Shown piece after piece: positions 1-12,400 of a stretch of DNA of 64,000 nucleotides. The notes below the pieces were generated by a model, which was not told where the DNA came from, did no database searches, and saw only the letters and a program-made list of their open reading frames with translations. Made by a program: the position numbers and the translations under genes. Each line of letters opens with the position of its first letter. The first letter of the stretch is position 1. Location of the stretch: NCBI GenBank assembly GCA_014526335.1, contig JACTAT010000004.1, forward strand, positions 2,006,077 to 2,070,076, given 5' to 3'. The stretch comes from Chrysaora quinquecirrha. Lineage: Eukaryota > Cnidaria > Scyphozoa > Semaeostomeae > Pelagiidae.

Positions 1-327
1 TGTCTGCTTTTCATCGCAATTTTTTCACTTTTCTACATTTTAAAAGGTTTACATATATCACTGCATGCTTAATTTTGGGTACCCTTGCGTTCTTGTAACA
101 AGGTTTGAGCTGCCCAGATAGTTCCCCTGTTACTTTAAGTAGCCAGAAAGTGAGCGAGAGGTACGACTCGTGTGCAGAGTAAAAGCTGACTTATTTGGAA
201 TTGATTATTTACAGATTTTATACATAACGGAAGTAATAAATTTTCTTAAATGAAAGTATGAGTTTTTCTACATTCGGGCTATATTTTGATGGTAAACTAT
301 TCCTAATGTTGATGAATTTTGTTTTAG

Positions 328-423
328 TCCTAATGATGGAATGATAGGCGTGACTGAACCCAGGAGAGTGGCAGCTGTTAGCATGTCAAAACGTGTTGCT
401 TGTGAAATGAATCTTAATCAAAG
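328..423 (+). CDS. DHX37: DHX37 exon 1 in window (motif Ia)
   Basis: Acceptor ttttag before 328, donor gtaaga after 423. Encodes the motif Ia region [16 protein letters not shown] of RecA domain 1. It starts with one base of a split codon and ends with two. The upstream exon with GxGKT is outside the window. Confidence 0.93.
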
Positions 424-3400
424 GTAAGAACTCAGACTACAAGGGTCACCTCTTTACAGTGGGCACCTCTGAGTAACCGACCAATGTTTTCATCCAAAGG
501 TTGTTTCTTATCAGAAAAACCCCCATGCAGGGTATACCTCTCTACATTTGAGAAGAAAAAATAAAAAGTAAGCAAATCAACGTCATGACCCATTCGATAA
601 TTTTCATTTTCATACAATGGGATCTGTATATATCGAAAACTGTGTGACCAATGTTATCATCTGTTTAATAACAGTGTTTAGTGAAGTGCTGTAATGTTGG
701 ATAAGGTTGATAGAGGTTACCCATTATATTATAAGATGCTAATATGGTTTAAGTGAAAAACTAAGGGAACAGTGTCATGGTCATAAAATTCACTTTAACA
801 TTTGGGGATATGTAAATAGAAAGAAAGCACTAAGCAAGATTACTCTCAACACAGTGCCAAGCCATCAGAAAAACCGGGTGTCAAAATCGTTCTCAAGGAA
901 TTTTTCAAGTTTTCCTTGATTTTCTTTGGCTTGTTGGGTCTTTCACAAAACTCCATCAAATATTCTGGGTCTACCTCAGGTCAAGAATTTTTGTCTGGTT
1001 CTACGTGAATTTTTTTTCGTCTACCTGTTTTGGCTCTGAGTTGGACACCTTGTAGAAAAAGCTTTAGAAGGGGTGCTAGCTCTTTGACTTACATTTTCAT
1101 TTTTATTTCAGCATTGTTTCTTATCAGATAAGGTATGAAGGAAATGTCACTGGTAAGCACAATAATGAATATGCTTATTTTTAATATCCTAAATAGTCAA
1201 TTTTTGATTCTTGAATGTTGTACAGAAAAATACAAGACAAAATCAAATTTCCCAAACTTTTATTGGTAAAACTTTTGTTTTGAATTATATACAAATAAAT
1301 ATTTCACACTATATTATATTATTTGGCTTGTCTTTGTTTTATTTTAATCTATTTTACTTTACTCTTTACTCTTCTGTTATTTTACTTCATTTAATTTATT
1401 TTATTTAAGTTTTTTCTATTTTATTTATTTTACTTTATTTTTGCTCCACCTTTTATTTTGTTTTATTTTATTTTATGTTATGTTATTTTATTTCTTTAAT
1501 TTTTTAGTTTGTTTTATTTTATTTTATTTTATTTTATTATTTTATTTTATTTTATTTTATTATATTTAATTTAATTTAATTTAATTTAATTTAATTTAAT
1601 TTAATTTAATTTAATTTTATTTAATTTTATTTAATTTTATTTAATTTTATTTATTTTATTTATTTTATTTATTTTATTTATTTTATTTATTTTATTTATT
1701 TTATTTATTTTATTTATTTTATTTATTTTATTTATTTTATTTATTTTATTTATTTTATTTATTTTATTTATTTTATTTATTTTATTTATTTTATTTATTT
1801 TATTTATTTATTTTATTTATTTTATTTATTTTATTTTATTTACTGTATTTTATTTTATTTCATTTATATAATTTAATTTGTTTTATATAATTTTGTTTCA
1901 TTCCATTTTCTTTTATTTTATTTTATTTCTTGGTAAACCAAAATAAAATGAAATAAAATAAAATATATTTAAATAAGATGAAATAACGTTATGTAAAGAA
2001 ATAAAGAAGATATACTAGAATAGAATTAATAAAACAAAATACAGTACTGTATAATAAATAGACTAAAATGAGGTGAAATATGTAAATATAATACAATGAA
2101 GGAATTGCATGAAAATAATATAACTAAATTTAATGATAGATTTGTAATTTTATTTTATTTAATTCAACTTAATGTTCTCTATTTAATATTTTTTTAGTTT
2201 CTGTTCTGCCATTTTATTGTATTTTATTTTGTTTCATTTTATTTAAATAAACTTTAATTTAGTGTAATTTTAGTATTTTGTTTCTTTTTTATGTTAATTA
2301 TTCTGTTATTCTACTTTATTTGGTTTTGTTTCATTTTCTTTTCATTGTTTTATTTATTTTATATTTTATTTTATGATGTTTAGTTATATTTTATTTTATC
2401 TATCTTATATTTTTTATTTGATTTTTTTACATTAATTGATATTTTATTTTTTTTATTTATATTCTGTTGAACGAAATAAAGAATATAATATCACAAAGGA
2501 GGCAGCAATAGTTGCATTATGTTATATTTAATTTCATTACATTTTCAGGCATTTATCTTATTTTATTTTATTATATTATATCATATATTATGTTGTCATT
2601 GTTTAGTTCTTTTTATATAATTTATTTTTTATACTTTATATGTTTTTGAGAAAATTTAATTTTGTAAGCATACATTATTTGTTGCTTCCTTAATTTTGCA
2701 TTGTCTTTAATGTAATTTAATGTTTTTTAACTTTTAGATGAAACACGGATCAAGTTTATGACTGATGGAGTCTTGCTCAAGGAGATGGAAACAGTTGAGT
2801 ATAATAGCATTTATCCAAAAATATTTGTTGCCTTTTTGCTCAATTTTTTTAGAATTTATACTGTTGAACATTTAATGCTTGGATGAGGCAAAATTCAAAC
2901 AAAAACTTGAATGGGTATTGATATTAAATTTGCAAGTCTTTTTTTGCTGTAGCATTGTTGTTTTAATGCATGATAAGGTATCTATTTGATTATTTGCATT
3001 TTCTTTTTTTCATTTTCTTACATTGAATTTTATTTTTCTTTGACCAATTTTATTTTCTTTATTTTGTTTTTACTCTAATTAATTTCAATTCTTTTTTCAT
3101 TGTATTCATTTTATTTTATGTTATTTTATGTTATTTTATGTTATTTATTTTATTTTATTCTATTCTATTCTGTTTTATTTTATTTTATTTTGTTTATTTT
3201 ATTTTATTTTTTTTTATTTTATGTTATGTTATGTTACTTTACTTTATTTTATTTTATTTTATTTTATGTTATGTAATTTAATGTTATTGGTTTTATTTTA
3301 TTCTATTCTATTTTATTTTGTTTTGCTTTATTTTATTTTATTTTATGTTATTTTACTTTATTTTATGTTATGTTATTTTACTTTATTTATTTTATTTTTT

Positions 3401-6400
3401 TATTTTATTTTATATCTGATTTGATTTGATTTGATTTGATTATATTTTATTTTATTTCATTTCATTCGATTTAATTTTGTTTTGTTTAATTAAACAAAAT
3501 TAAATTTTCTCAAAAACATATAAAGTATAAAAAATGAATTATATAAAAAGAATTAAACAATGACAACATAATATATGATATAATATAATAAAATAAAATA
3601 AGATAAATGCCTGAAAATGAAATGAAATTAAATATAACATAATGCAACTATTGCTGCCTCCTTTGTGATATTATATTCTTTATTTTGTTCAACAGAATAT
3701 AAATAAAAAAAAATAAAATATCAATTAATGTAAAAAAATCAAATAAAAAATATAAGATAGATAAAATAAAATATAACTAAACATCATAAAATAAAATATA
3801 AAATAAATAAAACAATGAAAAGAAAATGAAACAAAACCAAATAAAGTAGAATAACAGAATAATTAACATAAAAAAGAAACAAAATACTAAAATTACACTA
3901 AAAATTAAAGTTTAATTAAAATAAAATGAAATAAAATAAAATACAATAAAATGAATAGAATAAACTAAAATGAATTATATAAAAAGAATTAAACAATGAC
4001 AACATAATATATGATATAATATAATAAAATAAAATAAGATAAATGCCTGAAAATGTAATGAAATTAAATATAACATAATACAACTATTGCTGCCTCCTTT
4101 GTGATATTATATTCTTTATTTTGTTCAACAGAATATAAATAAAAAAAAATAAAATATCAATTAATGTAAAAAAATCAAATAAAAAAATATAAGATAGATA
4201 AAATAAAATATAACTAAACATCATAAAATAAAATATAAAATAAATAAAACAATGAAAAGAAAATGAAACAAAACCAAATAAAGTAGAATAACAGAATAAT
4301 TAACATAAAAAAGAAACAAAATACTAAAATTACACTAAAAATTAAAGTTTAATTAAAATAAAATGAAATAAAATAAAATACAATAAAATGAATAGAATAA
4401 ACTAAAATGAGATAAAATAAAAAAGTATTTTTTTTTATTTATTTTAGTATATTTATTGTTGTTGCATTAATTAATTTTTTTGCTGAATGTTATATGATTG
4501 GGTTGAGTCTGGAATCTATGCTGGAATGGTAAAAAATTTTCAAAACTCCAGTACTGGAAAATGTTTACCAAAGAAATTTTTCATCTCAATCTGCAAAATA
4601 TTATCTTCAATTCCCCTTGTTTTGTCTGCAATGAATTACTCTTGTGACACAGAGAGGAATCGGAGAACCGCAAGCATTCAACTATGATAGATAAGTGGGG
4701 TTAAAACATCATTCAGATAAAATTACTACGTCGCCAATATGGAAATTTCAGGAACTCCTAAGAAACTTTCAGTACTCAAAATCTGAAATTTTAAGAAACT
4801 TTCAGTACTGGCACAATTTTAAAAGTTTCTTATAAAACAAAATACATGTATGTGTCATAATCTGAAGAGATTCAGACAAAAACCTTTCAGCTTAATTTTC
4901 TCACATCATTATTCTAATATTCTTAGCAATTTAAATTCCATTTAATGCATGACAAACTTTTGACAGGTTTGAATTTCTGTAGCACCGAGAGACTTTAAAA
5001 TTCAATTATTTTTTTTCAGGACTTTGTTATAGTGAATTAGACATTCTTTAGTTTAGGCCCTTTCTTATCATTTTAGGCCATTTCTATAATCATTCATTCA
5101 TTTCGTTGTTTCACATTCACTCAGAAACGCATCTAATAATCTCGGCATCACCCACATCATTCGCTACACCCACACATGCCTGCATTACATCATTTCACCC
5201 GGTCATTCCCGTGTTGCTTCAATCATTGCCTTATTTGTCATATTTCTCGATTGTCAATGCATTTCCTTTACATCTCACCATAACTATTTTCCTTATTTGT
5301 ACCGTTCATATTCTCAACCAACTTCCGTATCTCAACTTTAAATACCTGTGTTTTTTTGTAAATATTTAGTTCAGTAGATAGTTCAGTAGTCTCTTTCTCT
5401 GGTCTTTCTCTGGCTCCAAGTTCCCTGCACATTAAATCAGGCATCTATCGACGAAAGATAGTTCCTGTGGAGTTCCACAGCAGTTCTATTAGTAAAGCAC
5501 AAACACACTTTGAAATTTAGCTAGAATTGGCATCTGTTTTACTAAACAAAGAGGAGTTCCTCAAATGGGCAGAGGTGTTTCTCATTAAGAGGTGCAAAGC
5601 AATGGAACTCTCTCTCAGCTGAGTGTAAAACGGCATCCTCTCTTAAAGCATTTAAAAAGTAGTCGCCTGTTGACATAGTCGCATGTTGACTGTTGACAAC
5701 GCAATCCTGTTTACATGTTATAGTCAGTATCAGTTTGTCGAAAAAAACGGTCCCGTGAACTTTTTGTGTTAATTGTACTTTCTATACATTATTCGAAAGG
5801 TTTTGACTTGCAGATCACGAATTTCGATGTTGCCACGACGAATTCTCGATATTACGAGTGTGACGTCATGATTACGTCAGGGCAATTTTCTGAATAATTG
5901 ATTGAGCTATTTTTTGAAGAAAATACAATATTTTTGCTTGGGAATGCCTTATTAGGTGCGCAGTTACCTTCAGATATACCAAATTATATTTATTGACCTG
6001 CATTAGCTCTTTGTAAATATGACGTCATAGTGACGTCATAACAAAAACTTTGTGATTTTGATATAATAATGGGTTAAATTGGTTGGATAGAATACCAAGC
6101 CCTATATTTTGTGTTTCCGAAGTTATTGTGAACTATTTACGGTAGTAGAAAACATTTTTATGTTGCTGAGAATAAGCCAATGAACGATGACGTCATCGAT
6201 CTAAATGACAGATTCAGATCTATTGACTTTTCTTCAATATATACAGCTCTAAGACTTGCGCAGCGCATTCATACATGGACAGACACAAGAATAAAAAAAA
6301 CTTTTGTTACATTAGAGAGATCTTGATCTCAACCTCGGAGCTCTTCCGTTAGGTCAGACAAATAACGAACAAATGGATCTCATCTCATTTCATTTTATTT

Positions 6401-9400
6401 TTGATTATTTAGGCATGGTAGCCCGTCAATCCATCAGGATTGCTTTTTTAGGGGGCCGTGAAATATATGAATAAGTATGTTTTTTGTCTCGGAGAACTGC
6501 ATGGTGTGTGTGCGCATCTGCGAAAATTCTCAGAAGCGCATTACAAAAGGCATTTAATATTGACAACACGAAAAAGTCCAGGAAAGTGTAAGTGAAATGT
6601 CTGACTACCTCAAGAAAGTAAATTTTTGTCAAATTAAGCGTACCTTTGAAGGACAGCAGAAAGGAAACAAAGTACTTCAATTTCTTTTACATATATTTGT
6701 AAGGTTGAAGTCATTTGTTTATGCATTGCGAGCTAGATTGGGTAATGCATCTGAAAGCTGGGAAGAGTAAAAGATTACTGTAGCATTGATAGAACTACCT
6801 ACAGACGACTCATGCCCGTATATATTATAGCTAACATCCAAGAAACAGATACGAAAATACTGAAACCGTTCGTGAACGACGAATTTTGTATTAAAAAAAG
6901 AGAAATTTCCTTTATTGGGATAGGAATGGATCATGCTGGAGAAAAGTTTATCAAAACCTTGAAAGTTGAAGATGGCCTTGTTGATATTGCAAATAACAAG
7001 AATGCAAGGCCAAGGTTCTACTTTACGGCATCACTGTTGGCTAGCATCGTTGAAAATGTGGAAGCAAAATATCAAGGGAGCAATTGTTCGAGAAAATTGC
7101 ACCATCTACAAACCAATGACGCTTTCAAAAATGCCAACCTTTTCTGCGCTGGGAAAGAAAATCAAGGTGAAATCAATGGAAGAGGTTATTGAATTGTAGG
7201 AAGATAGACGCTTATTTTGTCGGTTTGCCTTAGTTGCCCAGTCGTCAGGAGGCCTGGATATGATGAAACGGTAATTGATCGTGATAGTGCCGACGTAAAA
7301 GTTGAATTTGGTTCAACTTCCCCGGCCCTTATGACGCTTCTGCTACTAAAAGATTTTAATTGAAGAATGTGGCGCAGCCGTGGCGACGTGTCTGTTGCGC
7401 GTGTTCTTATTGACCACATGACTGTAACAAGCCAATAAAAATCCGAGGAGATATGCAACAATTTTATAGCAACCACTGTCCCAGAACTGACCCCGCCACG
7501 TACTGCTATATGGAAACGAAACGTTGCAACACTTTCCCAGCGCTGGCACCGTCGTTTCTCAGCACTTGCACAGCCTCTCGTGGCTACATGGAAACCAGAC
7601 TTAGAATTATATGTTGTACCAAGAATCTTAATGCAGATGGATGGGTCATTCATACCAGGTGAACGGGGAAAATCAAAGCATATATGCTAAGGCAGCAATA
7701 GCCCTTAGAGAAGAAATCAAAAGATCAACACAAGAACCGAAAAAAAAATCATATTAAAAAGTAGAATGATTAATGATGCAATGATTATTGTACAAGCGCT
7801 AAACCTTACTGCTAATGATATTAAGAACTATAAAGATCTTGCTGATGCATTGGTGTTGCGCTGCATTCGACTGTGGCACAACGGCAAGCAAGATTAACGA
7901 CTCTACCGAAGTAAAAGGCAGCTTGAAGAAAAGCGAGATCTCGTGTCGTACTTGACCGCAAAGACCATATGCTCATTGCAAAGTACCTGGTATCTGCAGA
8001 TGACCGAACAGAAGGAATACCTTCACTTATTGATGAAAATAACCATGAAGAAGCAGATACATTGTTAGTTATATGCATACAATTGAGGCTTCTCAAGAGT
8101 AAATGAAACATCACCGCGTTGTTATTTTTTCATCAGACCAATGATGATTCTATTTGCCAAGATGTAACAAGATGCAAGGTGTAAACATTGCGCCAAATAT
8201 ATACGAGATGAAAAGTGAAAGCAAGATATCATACAGTTCATATTGCTAACATTGTGCAGCTATTTATAGTTTTAAAATCTGAGACACTTCCAGGACTGCA
8301 CGCATCACATTTACTGGTTGTGACACAGCAGAAAAGTTCGCTGGAATCGGACAGCTCTCTTAGTGGAAATATTTCATGAAAGCTGCCAGTGACAGACAGC
8401 AGCATGTATATCCAGATGACATTGTGGAGCTGGTAGAATGTAGTTGCAATGTATAAAGTATGGAACTGGAAGATACAATTGCATGAAACGTGCACTGTCT
8501 TGCACTAACCTTTGTGAATGCGACAACTGCGAGAATAAGGATAACGAACAATACGCTATTTATGATGCGGAAAGTGACAATGACTGGAGTGTTAACTTGA
8601 AAAAGTAAAGTTTTTAATTTTTGTTTTCTGAATCTGTCATTCAGATCGATGACATCATCGTTCATTGGCTAATTCTCAGCAACATGAAATGTTTTTTACT
8701 ACCGTAAATAGTTCACAATAACTTCGGAAACACAAAATATAGGGCTTGGTATTCTATCCATCCAATTTAATTCATCATTATATTAAATAAACAATTTTTT
8801 GTTATGACGTCACTATGACGTCATATTTATAAGAGCTAATGCACGTCAATCAATATAATTTGATATATCTGAAGGTAACTGCGCACCAAATAAGGCATTC
8901 CCAAGCAAAAATAATGTATTTTCTTCAACAAATAGCTCAATCAATTATTCAGATCATTGCCATGATGTAATCATGACGTCACACTCGTAATATCGAGAAT
9001 TCGTCGTGGCAACATCGAAATTCGTGATCTGCAAGTCAAAACCTTTCGAATGATGTATAGAAAGTACAATTAACACAAAAAGTTCACGGGACCGTTTTTT
9101 TCGACAAACCGATACTGACTATTATATATTTTTCCATTTTAATCAATTTTAGTTTGGAGGGCCCCTTGAAAATCAGCCTGCGGGTTGAAGAACTACCTTA
9201 CGCTTTTTTCTCTTTATGCTTCTATATTATTTATATTCAATAATTGTATCATTGTATTAGTAAACTTTTTTTTGAAATGAAAATGAAAATGAAATTTCAG
9301 CCTATGGTTTCAAGATTTGTTTGAAATGCCTGTTAAGACTATATATTACTTTTTTTCTCTTTATTATCATTTCTATGGAGCTATTAATTTTTATTTTCAC

Positions 9401-12400
9401 AATGAAATTACTTTTTTGTATTTCTTAGCAAGGGAAACCCATGAAGTTGATTATCATGTCCGCTACCCTGAGAGTTGATGATTTTATCAACAACAAAAGA
9501 TTGTTCGCAACACCACCTCCATTACTAAAGGTAAGGCTTTATCACGTTATCAGGTTGTATAGAATATGAATACATATCATTTACTACAAGGGTTGGTCTG
9601 TCGAATGTCCGGTCAAGTATTTGGTCACTCGGGTTGTACATTGGGTTGTACAAACGAGATCTTCCGAACCGACCTTGAATATCGGGCCAACTAGGAAAGC
9701 ACCTTTCAATCAAACTTTACTGGTTTCGATTATAGAGGAAACAAAGATACTGAGTGCAGTTAATGCAATCTTTGCCCTAGCAATAACTTCGACAAAAACT
9801 TTGCGTTTATTTTATTTTTCCTTGCGGCCTGCAAGCTTGAACCAAAAATTAGCCTACGTGAACCCGGTTTTGCGTTTAAACTACAATTTGGGAGAACTAG
9901 CCCGACTCGACACTATCAAATATCTATTATGGGTAACCTGAACCCGGGTTCAATCTCGTTTAGGTTGTGTAGTATAGACAGGACAGTAGTAATCCTATCT
10001 TTAGGTTGCTTCATGTAATTTAACGAAGATGGGAAATCTTTAGACATCCTTATCGACGAAAACCTAATGTGGGCTCGGGGGTATCTAAGCCTAGTTTTGG
10101 ACGGGGACGTGCCATTTCAGTCCAAAATTTGGACCCATAATTCCGCCCACGTCTGAAAAATTGTGACCCATAATTCCGCAAACCTGATAAAAATTGTGAC
10201 CCATAATTCCGCAAACATGATGAATGTTATGCCCAATATTCCGAAAGGCAAAGAACATTTTCAGATAAAAAAATCATCTGATGAAAAGCAAGTAATGTTT
10301 AAAGGGCAACCTTGCTGATAGTCCAAAGAGTTATCAGTTCGGACTACACATTTTGTAAATGCTAAGCTTAATTCTTCAAAATTTCTCCAGATTAGTACCC
10401 ATAATTCTGCATGTTTCCTCAAATGGTACCCATAGTTCCGCACATACTTCTAAAAACCATATCGATAATTCCGCACTTTTCAGAAAAAAGATACCCCTAA
10501 ATAATGGCACGTCCCCGTACCCCCAAAACTGTTAAGTTACCCCCCGAGGTCATATGGCTACAAAAAGCTGGAATTTCAAAACTTTCTTATTCACGTTTGC
10601 AAAATTTTATCGCTTGGACTTTCATCACTTGGATTCTTCAATTTTTTCTCTTGGTCTTCCCGCAATAGCCATCCCGCTAGTTGATTGGCGTTTAAAACAC
10701 CATACCTATTTAGTTTCAATTTTCAAGATTGCTGCATTTCGATCTGCATCTCGGTATAAGTTCCCCCTTATTAATCAATTGTTTCGGTATGTTTCCGACA
10801 CTTATACTTTGAGGAGTGCCAACGAGAAAAGCTTTTAAGTATTCCCTACCATGTTTCCGCTGTGTTTCGCAATTTCAAAGCTAAATTTTTTGAAAAATAT
10901 GGAAATTTTTTTGAATATTGATGAAGAATTTTACCACGCTCAACTGGTAGTATACTTATTAAATACACCGTTTAGGCCTAAGGATGTCTTAGACTTGACG
11001 TATGACGTTCTGTTCACACTTGTTTTTTGAAATAAAGCCTTTTTGTAAACCGGAGGCTCTTCGCAATAGACTCTTTGACGCTATTTTTTCATATTATTCA
11101 AAAGATATATTTTTTTATATATCATATATATAAATATATTATATATTTTTGTGACAGAATCAAACTTTTTTGTCAATCTCCAATGCATTCCATTCCCCGT
11201 CCAAAAGTATCCTGACGATTGAACAAAATGGCCGCCTATGGCGGACAAGGGGCCTAGCAGCAGATGTTTTTACGACAATGTCTAGAAGCCCACCTTTAAT
11301 TGAAAGAGGGCGATTCGGTAGAATTTTAATTTCCCCAAATCAGAAGATATCACATTTTTGATGCAAAAATCGTATAAAGCATCCAAAATTTAGTCTATGT
11401 GCAAAGTTTTACTTTCTCAGCACTGGTAATATCGTTTTTACGAGCGTTCAAAGTTAACGATCTAAGGGCTTAGACTCGGTGAGTTTAAAAGTTTCATCTA
11501 CTTCATTTTTTGCGGTCAAAGCCTTTAAAGAGTCGGGCAGTTTGCATGGTTATAATAATAAGAATACAAGTGAAAATTTGTACTTGGACTAAATTTTGGA
11601 TGCTCTATACGATTTTTGGTTCAAAAATTTGGTATTTTTGGATTTGGAGAAATTAAAATTTCACCTAATCGCCCTATTGGGCATAAAAAATGATCGCCAT
11701 CTCACAAGCCTTAATCATAAATGAAGACTGAAAGTTTATTGCAATGTTTTCTTGAAAAAAATTCCAGAAAACTTTCAAGAAGTACCTAATCAAAAGAGAC
11801 AAATAAATTTTGGAAGTTGTTTCTTTTTTGATAGCGACAAATATCACGATGTTTCAGTACATGCTTGATAAATTTGATACTTTTCAAAGCAGAAAGGGTT
11901 ATATTTTATTGTTATGATAAATTATGGGATGAATTGGAAAGTCTTTCTGATAGAAACTCTTACCGAGTAGAGTTGCTCTAGCAAATTCATACGAAAGAAA
12001 CCGTTTAATGGTTGTATCATACAGTTTTGATACCCGTCTACTTTTATTACCAAATCAAGCCATTTTAATAATCTTAATTGTATTTATAAGCTTTAATCTT
12101 TGCAATACAACCTATGTGTGGCAGTTTCTAATCGAAAATCTGAAGGGAACAAATAGGCAAGCCTGCCACTAACTTGCTTGCCTTAAATGATTCTTTAAGA
12201 AGTTTATTAACATTTTAATACTGACGTATAACATTGAAGAAGGCTACGCAATTCACTGGAATGCCGCGTCGCAGAACAACGTTGAAGGCTCCTGTTCTCT
12301 GTTCTGCGGACGCAAAAACTGGGTGCGTCTCTCGCAACTTGCGCTGCGCCCGGAAAGCAGCCTTATTAAATTATTTATATTATGATATTATGCAAATTTA

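Larger units (their letters stand above)
5721..9124. mobile_element. DNA transposon with TIRs of about 495 bp and a decayed ORF
   Basis: The left arm 5721-6214 and right arm 8628-9124 are near-perfect inverted repeats. They begin TAGTCAGTATC and end GATACTGACTA, so a TA target duplication is possible. Between them lie broken coding remnants at about 6812-7200 and 7960-8410, plus a LINE 3' tail fragment. Both arms contain TGACGTCA-type palindromes. The 3.4-kb size and long TIRs suggest a once-autonomous element that is now dead. The superfamily is not certain: Tc1/mariner by the possible TA, but such long TIRs are unusual for most of that group. Confidence 0.85.

Noticed and set aside
2876..2900. 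LDEAK-encoding sequence as the missing DEAH motif
   Set aside because: It reads DEAK with no flanking similarity to the conserved helicase strand and no suitable splice sites.
3128..3424. Open frame of 98 residues rich in Phe, Leu and Tyr
   Set aside because: It is the translation of a TTTTA/TTTTATG repeat and has no domain or splice context.
7186..7653. Open frame of 155 residues on the - strand
   Set aside because: It is antisense to the decayed transposon ORF and shows no similarity of its own.
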